Below, piece by piece: positions 1 to 5,551 of a stretch of DNA of 5,551 nucleotides. The notes under the pieces were generated by a model that was not told the DNA's origin, searched no databases, and saw only the letters and a list, made by a program, of their open reading frames with translations. The stretch covers positions 1-5,551 of the forward strand of contig WFOZ01000206.1 in NCBI GenBank assembly GCA_015487825.1, read 5' to 3'. A program made the position numbers and the translations under genes. Each line of letters opens with the position of its first letter. The first letter of the stretch is position 1. The DNA is from Planctomycetaceae bacterium (lineage in GTDB: Bacteria > Planctomycetota > Planctomycetia > Planctomycetales > Planctomycetaceae).

Positions 1-414
1 AATTGTTACATTTGGACGCGATTCATAAATGAAGAAAACCACTCCCAGTGGCACGCGTACTCTTGAGACAAGCAGTCCGTTTGGACGAACCGTACTCTCA
101 ATCACTTCACCAATCGGTTCCGGCAGTGCTGCGATTTCCTTAACCGATTTTGCAATCGCCTGTAGCCGTGTTTCATCAAGTCGCAAGCGGTCAATCATCG
201 CTTCGGTTAAACCAAATTCGGGCGCAGCGAGAATATCTTTTTCGTTTGCCTGCAACAGTTCATCACTGCGGGCAACAAGAGCTTCTGCGGTAGCGTGCAG
301 CCAGTCTATTTTTTGCTGACCGGTTGCAGAAACCAGCGGAGCGGTTGCCGCGGCAGCTTGCAGGGCAACCTGTTTTGTGTACTGATTCAAATCTTCAATA
401 ACAGATCTCGTCAT
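1..414 (-). CDS. proA: Gamma-glutamyl phosphate reductase, N-terminal part (runs off left edge)
   Basis: Glutamate-5-semialdehyde dehydrogenase reduces L-glutamyl 5-phosphate with NADPH to glutamate 5-semialdehyde, the second step of proline synthesis, in the cytoplasm. The frame is open from an ATG at 412-414 to the window edge, giving 138 residues of a family usually near 415-420. It matches the ProA N-terminus along its length: ANEKDI (residues 57-62), [10 protein letters not shown] (68-77), then RVRVPLGVV (118-126) and YESRPNVT (130-137), the hallmark stretch entering the NADPH-binding domain. The catalytic cysteine lies in the missing part. A GGAG at 429-432 is 14 bases from the ATG, too far for a normal ribosome site, so translation may not depend on a Shine-Dalgarno. 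A candidate promoter lies upstream at 482-510. The gene is divergent from the membrane-protein gene. Family identity is very secure; whether the rest is intact cannot be seen. Confidence 0.95.
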   Translation of the reverse strand, partial: MTRSVIEDLNQYTKQVALQAAAATAPLVSATGQQKIDWLHATAEALVARSDELLQANEKDILAAPEFGLTEAMIDRLRLDETRLQAIAKSVKEIAALPEPIGEVIESTVRPNGLLVSRVRVPLGVVFFIYESRPNVTI

Positions 415-481
415 GACTTTGAGGAGCTCTCCAAGAGAAATCAACTTCAGGGATTTTAGGGAATTCAAGGTGTGTATAGTA

Positions 482-510
482 AGTATCTGTCAATAGGCGA
501 ATTGAGTCAA
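482..510 (-). promoter_or_regulatory. Candidate sigma70-type promoter for proA
   Basis: Read on the minus strand, TTGACT (505-510) matches five of six bases of the -35 consensus. After exactly 17 bases comes GATACT (482-487), which matches four of six of the -10 consensus. Transcription would start near 475 and leave a leader of about 60 bases before the proA ATG. A second TTGACA lies within the spacer and has no good -10 partner at the right distance. The placement in the divergent gap fits, but such matches arise by chance and no start-site data are available. Confidence 0.35.
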
Positions 511-610
511 CGCAGGTTTTGAGCGAGCAGAGGGCAATAAACAGCCTGAAACCTCGTTTTTCACCTACTTGAAGCGAAAACTACTGAAAAGCCTTCTTTC
601 GGTCTACCTT

Positions 611-623
611 GTGTCGTCGACAC
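611..623. repeat. Short perfect palindrome, possible operator
   Basis: GTGTCG and CGACAC are perfect inverted copies flanking a single T. The site lies in the divergent gap, about 200 bases before either start codon. The geometry suits a dimeric DNA-binding protein, but the match to any known regulator is not evident and a six-base arm can occur by chance. Confidence 0.3.
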
Positions 624-660
624 CCGGGAGGTATTTGTGATTACTTGTATTACTAACGGT

Positions 661-688
661 AAAATTTTGCGAACGGCTCGCAAATTTT
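661..688. repeat. Hairpin-forming inverted repeat in the divergent gap
   Basis: TTTGCGA (666-672) pairs perfectly with TCGCAAA (678-684) around the five-base loop ACGGC. The outer AAAA (661-664) pairs with TTTT (685-688), leaving one T bulged at 665, so the stem is 11 bp in all. The T-run on the plus strand is part of the stem and is followed by AGAAAAA, so it is not a classic intrinsic terminator. It could be a leader structure of the downstream gene, a protein-binding site, or a remnant of a small dispersed repeat. Confidence 0.45.
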
Positions 689-822
689 AGAAAAATATCA
701 GTTTGGTTACGGCTATCAGAATGAACCAGCCGTGCTGGGTGTTCGGTTGCATCGCAGCAGATACGTTTGTACGCTTGGCTGGGATATTCTTTTCTCATGA
801 TAATCTGAAAGTCCCTTCTCGC

Positions 823-1923
823 ATGAACGATCTTGAGCAGTCAGCAGAATCAGTCGAACTCCCCAAACCTCTGGGTACTTTTGATGCCTGCAGCTACAAA
901 CCTGACGGTGGTTTTCTCATCGGCTCGCTGTTTCAGCTCGTTGGTTTATTGGGTCTGATGGGCATCGTCATGGGGGCAATAGCTCATTTTATCGGGCAGT
1001 TTTTCTGGTTTATCCTTCTGTTTCCCCTGCTCATTGGAATTATTGTTGGAGCTGCCGGGTCTTATTTCGTGGTGAAGTTCCGCGTTCGTAACCCGATGTT
1101 ATGCGCATTGGCCGGATTCGCAGCAGGAATATTTTCCATGCTGGCAATGCACTATATGGACTTTCGTGCTTTTGAATCGAGCTTGCTGAGCAGCATGGGA
1201 AAAGAAGGAAAGCTTGTACTCAATGTTGCGCGTAATATCGATTCGTTGAAGGCAAAAGGAGATGAAACTCCGGAAGAGATCCGGAATCTGATAAAAGAAC
1301 TGGAAGCCGAGCCGGAAGCACTTAAGATTTTTCAGATCGATACCTTTGCTGAGTTCATCGATTTTTCTGCCACGCAGGGGGTTTCAATCGGGAAGGTGGG
1401 GCGAGAGTCGAATATCGGCTATGTCGGCACCTATATCTATTGGGGCATTGAAATGATCATTGTGGCAGGGATTGCTTTATCATTGATGTTGTCACAATCG
1501 AAGGAACCGTATTGTACGCATTGTGATTCATGGAAGGTGGCGCAAAACTACGGGCCGTTTAAGCAGGGGGATGAAATAATTGAACAGCTCAGGCAGGGCC
1601 AGCCCTGTAATATCGCTTTGGACTCCGCTCTGAAGAAGAATGCAGAGGCTGAGCTTCTTGTAAAAATACACTCCTGCCCGAGTTGCCAGGAAGAATCGGC
1701 AGCCGATGTCTTTGTTCAAAGACTCAATGTGGATAAAGAAGGTGCGGTGAGCGAAACCAATCTCGCGAAAATAACTTATCCCGAAGAAGCCTTAATCCCA
1801 CTTCATGCCTGCTGCACGCTCTCTCAAACTCCAGTCGTATCAGCGTCACAATTATTCCCGAAAACATCTCAGGAGGAAACAGAAGAAGAAACTGATGCAG
1901 ATGAAGAATTAGAACAAAGCTGA
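823..1923 (+). CDS. Uncharacterised four-pass membrane protein with split CxxC pairs
   Basis: I do not recognise this family. From the ATG at 823 the product has 366 residues. A short polar N-terminus is followed by hydrophobic segments at about 31-56, 61-85 and 92-112, a soluble charged stretch (about 113-200, with a Glu/Lys-rich helix near 148-170), and a fourth segment at about 202-223. After that come CTHC (231-234) and CPSC (285-288), separated by 50 residues, which could form one zinc-ribbon-like site. The last 16 residues are almost all Glu, Asp and Thr. The frame is open upstream to a TTG at 703 (406 residues), with another ATG at 721. I prefer 823 because the upstream 40 residues look non-conserved in style, though no start has a clear ribosome site. 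The gene is divergent from proA and convergent with the hydrolase, so it is probably a single-gene unit. Confidence 0.75.
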   Translation: MNDLEQSAESVELPKPLGTFDACSYKPDGGFLIGSLFQLVGLLGLMGIVMGAIAHFIGQFFWFILLFPLLIGIIVGAAGSYFVVKFRVRNPMLCALAGFAAGIFSMLAMHYMDFRAFESSLLSSMGKEGKLVLNVARNIDSLKAKGDETPEEIRNLIKELEAEPEALKIFQIDTFAEFIDFSATQGVSIGKVGRESNIGYVGTYIYWGIEMIIVAGIALSLMLSQSKEPYCTHCDSWKVAQNYGPFKQGDEIIEQLRQGQPCNIALDSALKKNAEAELLVKIHSCPSCQEESAADVFVQRLNVDKEGAVSETNLAKITYPEEALIPLHACCTLSQTPVVSASQLFPKTSQEETEEETDADEELEQS

Positions 1924-1973
1924 AGTACAACAATCAAGTGACGTTTTAAGTAACGTAGCCTGCTTTACCGGGG

Positions 1974-3347
1974 TTACTCGCTCACTCTTTTGAAAGGGAT
2001 TACGCGGCCAGCCTGATGAAGTGTTACTTTTGGGCTGTCGCCTGTTTTGGGTAGTTCGAATTTCAACGTGGCATCAACAGCCTGATACTTCCATTCGGTT
2101 TCGCTTTTAGGGATCACAGCGAGAAACTGCTGGCCGGATAACTGTGCCATCATTCGACCATTTTTTACTTTGATCGTCATGACCACCGTGGGGACAAGTT
2201 GGTATTTTCCTTCGAGGCGTTTGGCTAACCTGGGATCTATCTGAAGCTCTTCTTCGAAAGACCTCGGCTGGACATTCATTCCGACGATTGTCTGAAATAT
2301 CTGCTCAGCCAGTGCATTGGCACCTGAGCCTGCTGTATTACACAACAATACTGTGGCACTTTTCAGCGGGCGGTTGATCAGGATCATGCACTGGTACCCG
2401 CCGGTTTGACCATTGTGCCAGCGCGTTGTGCGATCTCGTGCAATCATCCATCCCAGCCCCATGGCCAGGTTCTTGCCACTTGCCGGCTTATGCTGCTTCC
2501 AGGCGAGTTCAATCGTCTTTCCCAATTTTCCCTCTGGTGGATTTAACGAGGCTTTTGCGAACAACAACATGTCATCCACATTGCTGCGAATGGCACCACA
2601 GCCGGCAAGGGAATCGAAGTCCCATGATTTATCAACAAGCAATGCAGCATTGTGAGCAGGGGCGAAATGTGCAAGTTGTTGCGGTGAAAGAGTAACTGCT
2701 GTATCAGTCATCTTCAGGGGAGCAGTCAGTTTCTGTTTCAGTAATGTTTCGTAACTGACACCCGCCTGACGCGACAGTAAATCTCCCAGAAGACCGACGC
2801 CAAGATTTGAGTATTCGTATCCTTCGCCCGGTTTTCGTTTCAGCTTTGCATCAAGCAGGTAATTGGTCAGCATCCTGCGATTATATCCGGCGAACGGATT
2901 GGTTGAATCAGCAGGTTTGATATTGGTCGGCATTACCGGAAGGCCTGATGTGTGATGCGAGAGTTGCATGAAGGTGATCTGATTGCCCAGCCTCGGATTT
3001 TTCTCGGCGAGTTCCTTCATAATCGTGCTGATCGGATCATCCAGTTTCAAACGCCCCGAAACAACGGCATCTGCCAGAAGCAGCGAGGTGAATACTTTGG
3101 AGATCGATCCAATTTCATAAAGCGTTTGACTGTTTGGGGCGGCAGTTCCCTTGCCATCTAACGTACCATAATTTTTCTTCCAGATTTGTCCATTCGAAAT
3201 TACTCCAACAGAAACTGCGTTGATCTTGTTGTGTTTCAGGTAAGGTTGAACAAGCTTTTCAATTTTCTTTTCGTACTTGAAATCTTCTGCCAATAGAGGT
3301 GCCGCCCCGAAAGTGACAAGCAATGCGAGTAATACGATCTTCTGCAT
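1974..3347 (-). CDS. Exported serine hydrolase, beta-lactamase/PBP family, with DUF3471-like tail
   Basis: The product is a 457-residue member of the beta-lactamase-related family (PF00144 type), which includes class C beta-lactamases, D-Ala-D-Ala carboxypeptidases and esterases. A signal peptide (M1, QK, then a hydrophobic core, cleavage likely after LLA at residue 20) sends it out of the cytoplasm. The catalytic motifs are present in order: SISK (81-84, Ser nucleophile and Lys), YSN (179-181) and HNGQTGG (311-317, in the KTG-box position). The last 90 or so residues, from about LEGKYQL (378-384), resemble the beta-rich DUF3471 domain found after such hydrolases. An ATG four codons upstream (3357-3359) is also possible, but GAGGA sits five bases before the ATG at 3345-3347, so I chose the latter. 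The gene follows the propeller gene on the same strand after 70 bases. The substrate is unknown; HNG-type motifs are commoner in esterase or peptidase-like members than in true beta-lactamases, so antibiotic resistance should not be assumed. Confidence 0.93.
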   Translation of the reverse strand: MQKIVLLALLVTFGAAPLLAEDFKYEKKIEKLVQPYLKHNKINAVSVGVISNGQIWKKNYGTLDGKGTAAPNSQTLYEIGSISKVFTSLLLADAVVSGRLKLDDPISTIMKELAEKNPRLGNQITFMQLSHHTSGLPVMPTNIKPADSTNPFAGYNRRMLTNYLLDAKLKRKPGEGYEYSNLGVGLLGDLLSRQAGVSYETLLKQKLTAPLKMTDTAVTLSPQQLAHFAPAHNAALLVDKSWDFDSLAGCGAIRSNVDDMLLFAKASLNPPEGKLGKTIELAWKQHKPASGKNLAMGLGWMIARDRTTRWHNGQTGGYQCMILINRPLKSATVLLCNTAGSGANALAEQIFQTIVGMNVQPRSFEEELQIDPRLAKRLEGKYQLVPTVVMTIKVKNGRMMAQLSGQQFLAVIPKSETEWKYQAVDATLKFELPKTGDSPKVTLHQAGRVIPFKRVSE

Positions 3348-3352
3348 TTCGG

Positions 3353-3357
3353 TCCTC
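3353..3357 (-). promoter_or_regulatory. Ribosome binding site that decides the hydrolase start
   Basis: On the minus strand, GAGGA lies five bases before the ATG at 3345-3347. It overlaps the competing upstream ATG (3357-3359), which itself has no purine-rich site in front of it. This is the clearest Shine-Dalgarno among the starts visible in the window and favours the 457-residue product. Confidence 0.65.
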
Positions 3358-3417
3358 ATTTCTGTTTAAGATGGCTCGGGGTTCAATTTTGCATTGCTCG
3401 ATTAATAACGGCCTTAT

Positions 3418-5551
3418 TTACTTTTCCGGTTTGATTAACTGGAACGCTTTTTCGCCGGCCCATTTTTCTGATTCCGGCATGTACTTCATCGCGAACGATG
3501 TTTGCAGCGGATAGTTACAGACGCAGCCGGTTGAAAAGCAGGGGACGTTCAACAATCCGTCCGCTGCAACAAGTGAGTTACTGCACCCCGAACGCAAGTT
3601 TCGCAAGCTGTACTCTTTCTTACTTTCGATATCAACATAAGAAGCACACTTGTTTCGCAGGAAAAGCAGATGTTTGTTGCCAACCGTGTAGTTGCATCCG
3701 CCCGACCTGGTAAACAATCGCGACTTGTTGACCATCTCGCCGGTAACCAGATCATACCGATTCCCTGCCTGATTGATGAACGTCTCTTCTCGCATAATAA
3801 TCGGTTGTAAGCCAGCGCGATTCTCCCACAGTTTCTTACCGGTTTTCGCATCGATGGCAATTGCCTGATACAACTTGCCAAGCAGGACAATCTGCTTTTC
3901 CTGCGAGAAGGAAACCCAGTCATCATACGGTCGAATTGCGAGTGGACCGCGTCCGGTCATCGCTTTGAAATCGTAATTGGCATCATATTCCCACTGCTTT
4001 TCGCCAGTGGTTGCATCGAACGCATAAGTGACTGAAGGCAAATCATCTGGCAGCGAACCACGCCGTTTCAGTTTATCGGCTTCCAGCGGGGCCATCGAAT
4101 CGGTTGCAAAAACCAAGCCGCCTCCGACAGCAATCGCATGAATGTTATAGCGATGTTGAGGGTACTTCGCCCACAACTGCTTCCCACTTTTTCGATCAAA
4201 CGCAAACAACGCTTCGCAATCCCATAAGCCAGATTCAATCGCAGGATGAGAATGTCCGGGAGGCAGATCCTTCCCCAACGCAACAAACAGATGAGACGAC
4301 GTGACACGCACATCAACCACGCCCCAGACATCGCCCGGTTTTTTATCGAGCAGGCAATGATACGTCTTTTCAATTTCCCCGGTGGCTGGGTTCAGCAGAT
4401 CGCATTGCAAGTTTCTCCCGACAAACACGCCATCGGGAAGCGAAACATAACGAACAAACGGAGTTCCCGTTTTGAAATTCCAGAGCAATCGCCCGGTGTA
4501 GGCATCGACGCCGCTGAGTAGTTGCCGAATATCATCAAAGGCGAACATTCGCCCTCCTGCAACATGTGGTTTGACGCCGCGACCGTAATCTTTATGCTTG
4601 TAGAATCCGTGATCCGGACCATCGCCATACCAGAGAATTCCGAGTGGTGCCTTCACGAGATCGTCACGCGAAAAGTACGTTCTGCCCGCATCGCCCCCTT
4701 CGTGTGTCCAGTCAGCAGAACCGGGAAGAGGCCCGACTTTCTTAATCAGAAGCGATTCACTTTCCTGCGTCAGTTTTGCAGCCGCAAGTTTTTGTTTGGC
4801 GATTTGCTGCTTCAGTTGATCAACCTGCTTTGAGGAATTTTGCAACCATAACGTACCGCCATAAGGACGCAAAGCTTTGTAGAGATGAGACAACGTTGCC
4901 TCTGAAATCGGTTTGTCATCGCCAGCAGCTTGGTGAATCATTAAACTTGCCAGATAAGACGGGAATTGGAATGTTTCTGGATCACCCACAAACAGTTCGA
5001 CACGAGCCCCATAAAGATTCAGATCAGCAAGTCGCTGCCGTAACGCATTCACTTTGTTGCGGTCTTTCTCGACAACAATCAGTTTTAATTTAGAACGAGC
5101 CAGCAATTCCTCCACGAATTCGGGCTGCTCAAATCCCAGAACGACTGCATATCCCTCGTTAACCTTTGATTGTTCCAGAATGTGAGAAACTTGTTCGCTG
5201 CTTGCTGAATTCTTTTTTGCCAGCTTTGTATTCGGGAACGCATGCTTCTTCACCGAAGTCGGCTTCTCGCCAAAACAGAGGAGTTGTCCGTCTGTTAATG
5301 TCACAAAAAGTTTGCCGTCTGCTGCAATCAAACTAGCGGGGATGTCATCCAGTTCTTTTTTCCAGGCGAGTTTTGGTTTAGCCGATTTTTCTGTCGGAAG
5401 TTCAATCGCAACCAGTAATTTATTGACGTGCGTATAAAGTCGCTCTCCCGCTTTGATCGCACATTTCGAGGTGGCTCCTTTTTTGCCATCCACATAAAAA
5501 CGATCCCAAAGTTTCTCCGCTTCCCACTTTGCGGGATGATATGTTCTCTCC
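3418..5551 (-). CDS. PQQ-like beta-propeller protein with embedded methyltransferase-like domain (N-terminus off right edge)
   Basis: The frame is open from the right edge to a TAA at 3418-3420, showing 710 residues; numbering here starts at the codon ending at 5550. A GTG at 5491-5493 could be read as a start, but in-frame coding-like sequence continues past it, so the gene is partial. Residues about 1-100 look like a propeller blade (AADGKLFV, 76-83). Residues about 119-240 resemble a class I SAM-dependent methyltransferase fold: VVLGF (136-140) at the motif I position, VVEKD (159-163), VGDP (188-191), PSYLASLMI (197-205) and GGTLWLQ (231-237). A Lys/Gln/Ala-rich helix (about 243-260) leads into the main propeller, with blade signatures such as AYTGRLLW, FDRKSGKQLW, FDATTGEKQW and IDAKTGKKLW. 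The C-terminus has paired cysteines (RSGC ending at 656; CVC at 676-678). The family is common in planctomycetes and usually exported. No enzymatic activity is established; PQQ-like repeats do not prove PQQ binding. It probably precedes the hydrolase in one transcript. Confidence 0.92.
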   Translation of the reverse strand, partial: ERTYHPAKWEAEKLWDRFYVDGKKGATSKCAIKAGERLYTHVNKLLVAIELPTEKSAKPKLAWKKELDDIPASLIAADGKLFVTLTDGQLLCFGEKPTSVKKHAFPNTKLAKKNSASSEQVSHILEQSKVNEGYAVVLGFEQPEFVEELLARSKLKLIVVEKDRNKVNALRQRLADLNLYGARVELFVGDPETFQFPSYLASLMIHQAAGDDKPISEATLSHLYKALRPYGGTLWLQNSSKQVDQLKQQIAKQKLAAAKLTQESESLLIKKVGPLPGSADWTHEGGDAGRTYFSRDDLVKAPLGILWYGDGPDHGFYKHKDYGRGVKPHVAGGRMFAFDDIRQLLSGVDAYTGRLLWNFKTGTPFVRYVSLPDGVFVGRNLQCDLLNPATGEIEKTYHCLLDKKPGDVWGVVDVRVTSSHLFVALGKDLPPGHSHPAIESGLWDCEALFAFDRKSGKQLWAKYPQHRYNIHAIAVGGGLVFATDSMAPLEADKLKRRGSLPDDLPSVTYAFDATTGEKQWEYDANYDFKAMTGRGPLAIRPYDDWVSFSQEKQIVLLGKLYQAIAIDAKTGKKLWENRAGLQPIIMREETFINQAGNRYDLVTGEMVNKSRLFTRSGGCNYTVGNKHLLFLRNKCASYVDIESKKEYSLRNLRSGCSNSLVAADGLLNVPCFSTGCVCNYPLQTSFAMKYMPESEKWAGEKAFQLIKPEK
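3487..3714 (-). other. Cys-rich C-terminal block of the propeller protein
   Basis: The segment holds six cysteines: GGC, NKC, RSGC, VPC and the pair CVC, followed by NYPLQTS. The RSGC-x-N-x-LVAADG and C-x-C-x-Y-x-x-QTS patterns are ones I recall as shared by the planctomycete members of this family. Spacing suggests disulfides in an exported protein or a metal site. There is no CxxCH, so a c-type haem is not indicated here. Confidence 0.55.
4834..5196 (-). other. Methyltransferase-like domain inserted in the propeller protein
   Basis: This segment encodes an alternating beta/alpha region. A strand ending LGFEQPEF replaces the usual GxGxG loop, then comes a strand ending VVEKD with an acidic residue in the position that normally binds the SAM ribose, a helix, LYGARVELFVGDP, and a later PYGGTLWLQ strand. 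The order matches a Rossmann-like class I methyltransferase, while the glycine loop is eroded. The domain may therefore be structural or ligand-sensing and not catalytic. Confidence 0.7.

Larger units (their letters stand above)
415..822. other. Divergent intergenic region between proA and the membrane-protein gene
   Basis: These 408 bases separate the two divergent start codons. They hold the proA promoter candidate (482-510), a perfect 6-bp palindrome with one central base (611-623) and a hairpin with A/T-rich outer arms (661-688). On the plus strand the downstream frame stays open back to a TTG at 703, so 703-822 could in principle be coding, but no ribosome site supports that. A minus-strand open frame of 64 codons (604-798) shows no recognisable family. 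I see no tRNA, riboswitch or other RNA gene. A weak plus-strand promoter pair (TTGTGA at 635-640, TAAAAT at 660-665, spacing 19) is possible but unconvincing. Confidence 0.6.

Noticed and set aside
29..319. Plus-strand open frame of 96 codons
   Set aside because: It is antisense to proA, whose minus-strand translation matches the family throughout; the Ser/Arg-rich composition is typical of an antisense shadow.
635..665. Possible plus-strand promoter TTGTGA-19-TAAAAT
   Set aside because: The -35 matches only four of six bases and the 19-base spacing is long; not strong enough to list as a feature.
604..798. Minus-strand open frame of 64 codons in the divergent gap
   Set aside because: No recognisable domain and no ribosome site seen, and it crosses the hairpin. 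It could be a real small gene, but nothing positive supports it.
1941..1978. Inverted repeats ACGTT/AACGT (1941-1956) and AGTAAC/GTTACT (1949-1978) between the convergent genes
   Set aside because: The stems are only 5-6 bp, A/T-rich, mutually overlapping and lack a T-tract, so I do not call a terminator.
2413..2695. Two overlapping plus-strand open frames inside the hydrolase gene
   Set aside because: Both are antisense to a gene with all three catalytic motifs intact and have no family features of their own.
4068..5093. Several open frames of 66-105 codons on both strands inside the propeller gene
   Set aside because: All overlap the propeller frame, which has repeated blade signatures across the same stretch; they are shadows.
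5491..5493. GTG as the start of the propeller gene
   Set aside because: The reading frame continues upstream to the window edge with protein-like sequence, the GTG has no ribosome site, and starting there would give no signal peptide and cut into the first blade.

Overview
This window looks like part of a planctomycete chromosome, possibly of the Gimesia or a related Planctomycetales type. The main reason is a large quinoprotein-like beta-propeller protein that carries an embedded methyltransferase-like domain and a C-terminal Cys-rich block (RSGC, then CxC with a nearby QTS). I associate this architecture with planctomycetes. Base composition is near-balanced and Shine-Dalgarno sites are mostly weak or absent, which does not conflict with this. 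The assignment rests on recognised protein style, not on a database search.

Layout: at the left edge, on the minus strand, lie the first 138 codons of proA (gamma-glutamyl phosphate reductase, proline synthesis); the rest is outside the window. A 408-base divergent intergenic region (415-822) follows. It holds a plausible sigma70-type promoter for proA, a short perfect palindrome and an AT-flanked hairpin. Next, on the plus strand, is an uncharacterised protein with four predicted membrane segments, two separated CxxC pairs and an acidic tail (823-1923). It converges on a minus-strand gene for an exported serine hydrolase of the beta-lactamase/penicillin-binding-protein family with a C-terminal DUF3471-like domain (1974-3347). 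Upstream of that on the same strand, 70 bases away, is the large propeller/methyltransferase-like protein (3418 to the right edge), whose N-terminus is outside the window.

The hydrolase and propeller genes are co-directional and closely spaced, so they may be co-transcribed. The hydrolase has a signal peptide, and the propeller family is usually exported, so both may act outside the cytoplasm; no shared pathway can be read from the sequence. proA is a housekeeping gene with no evident link to its neighbours. I see no mobile element, CRISPR array, tRNA or rRNA. The most unusual item is the methyltransferase-like fold inside the propeller protein, whose SAM-binding glycine motif appears eroded.
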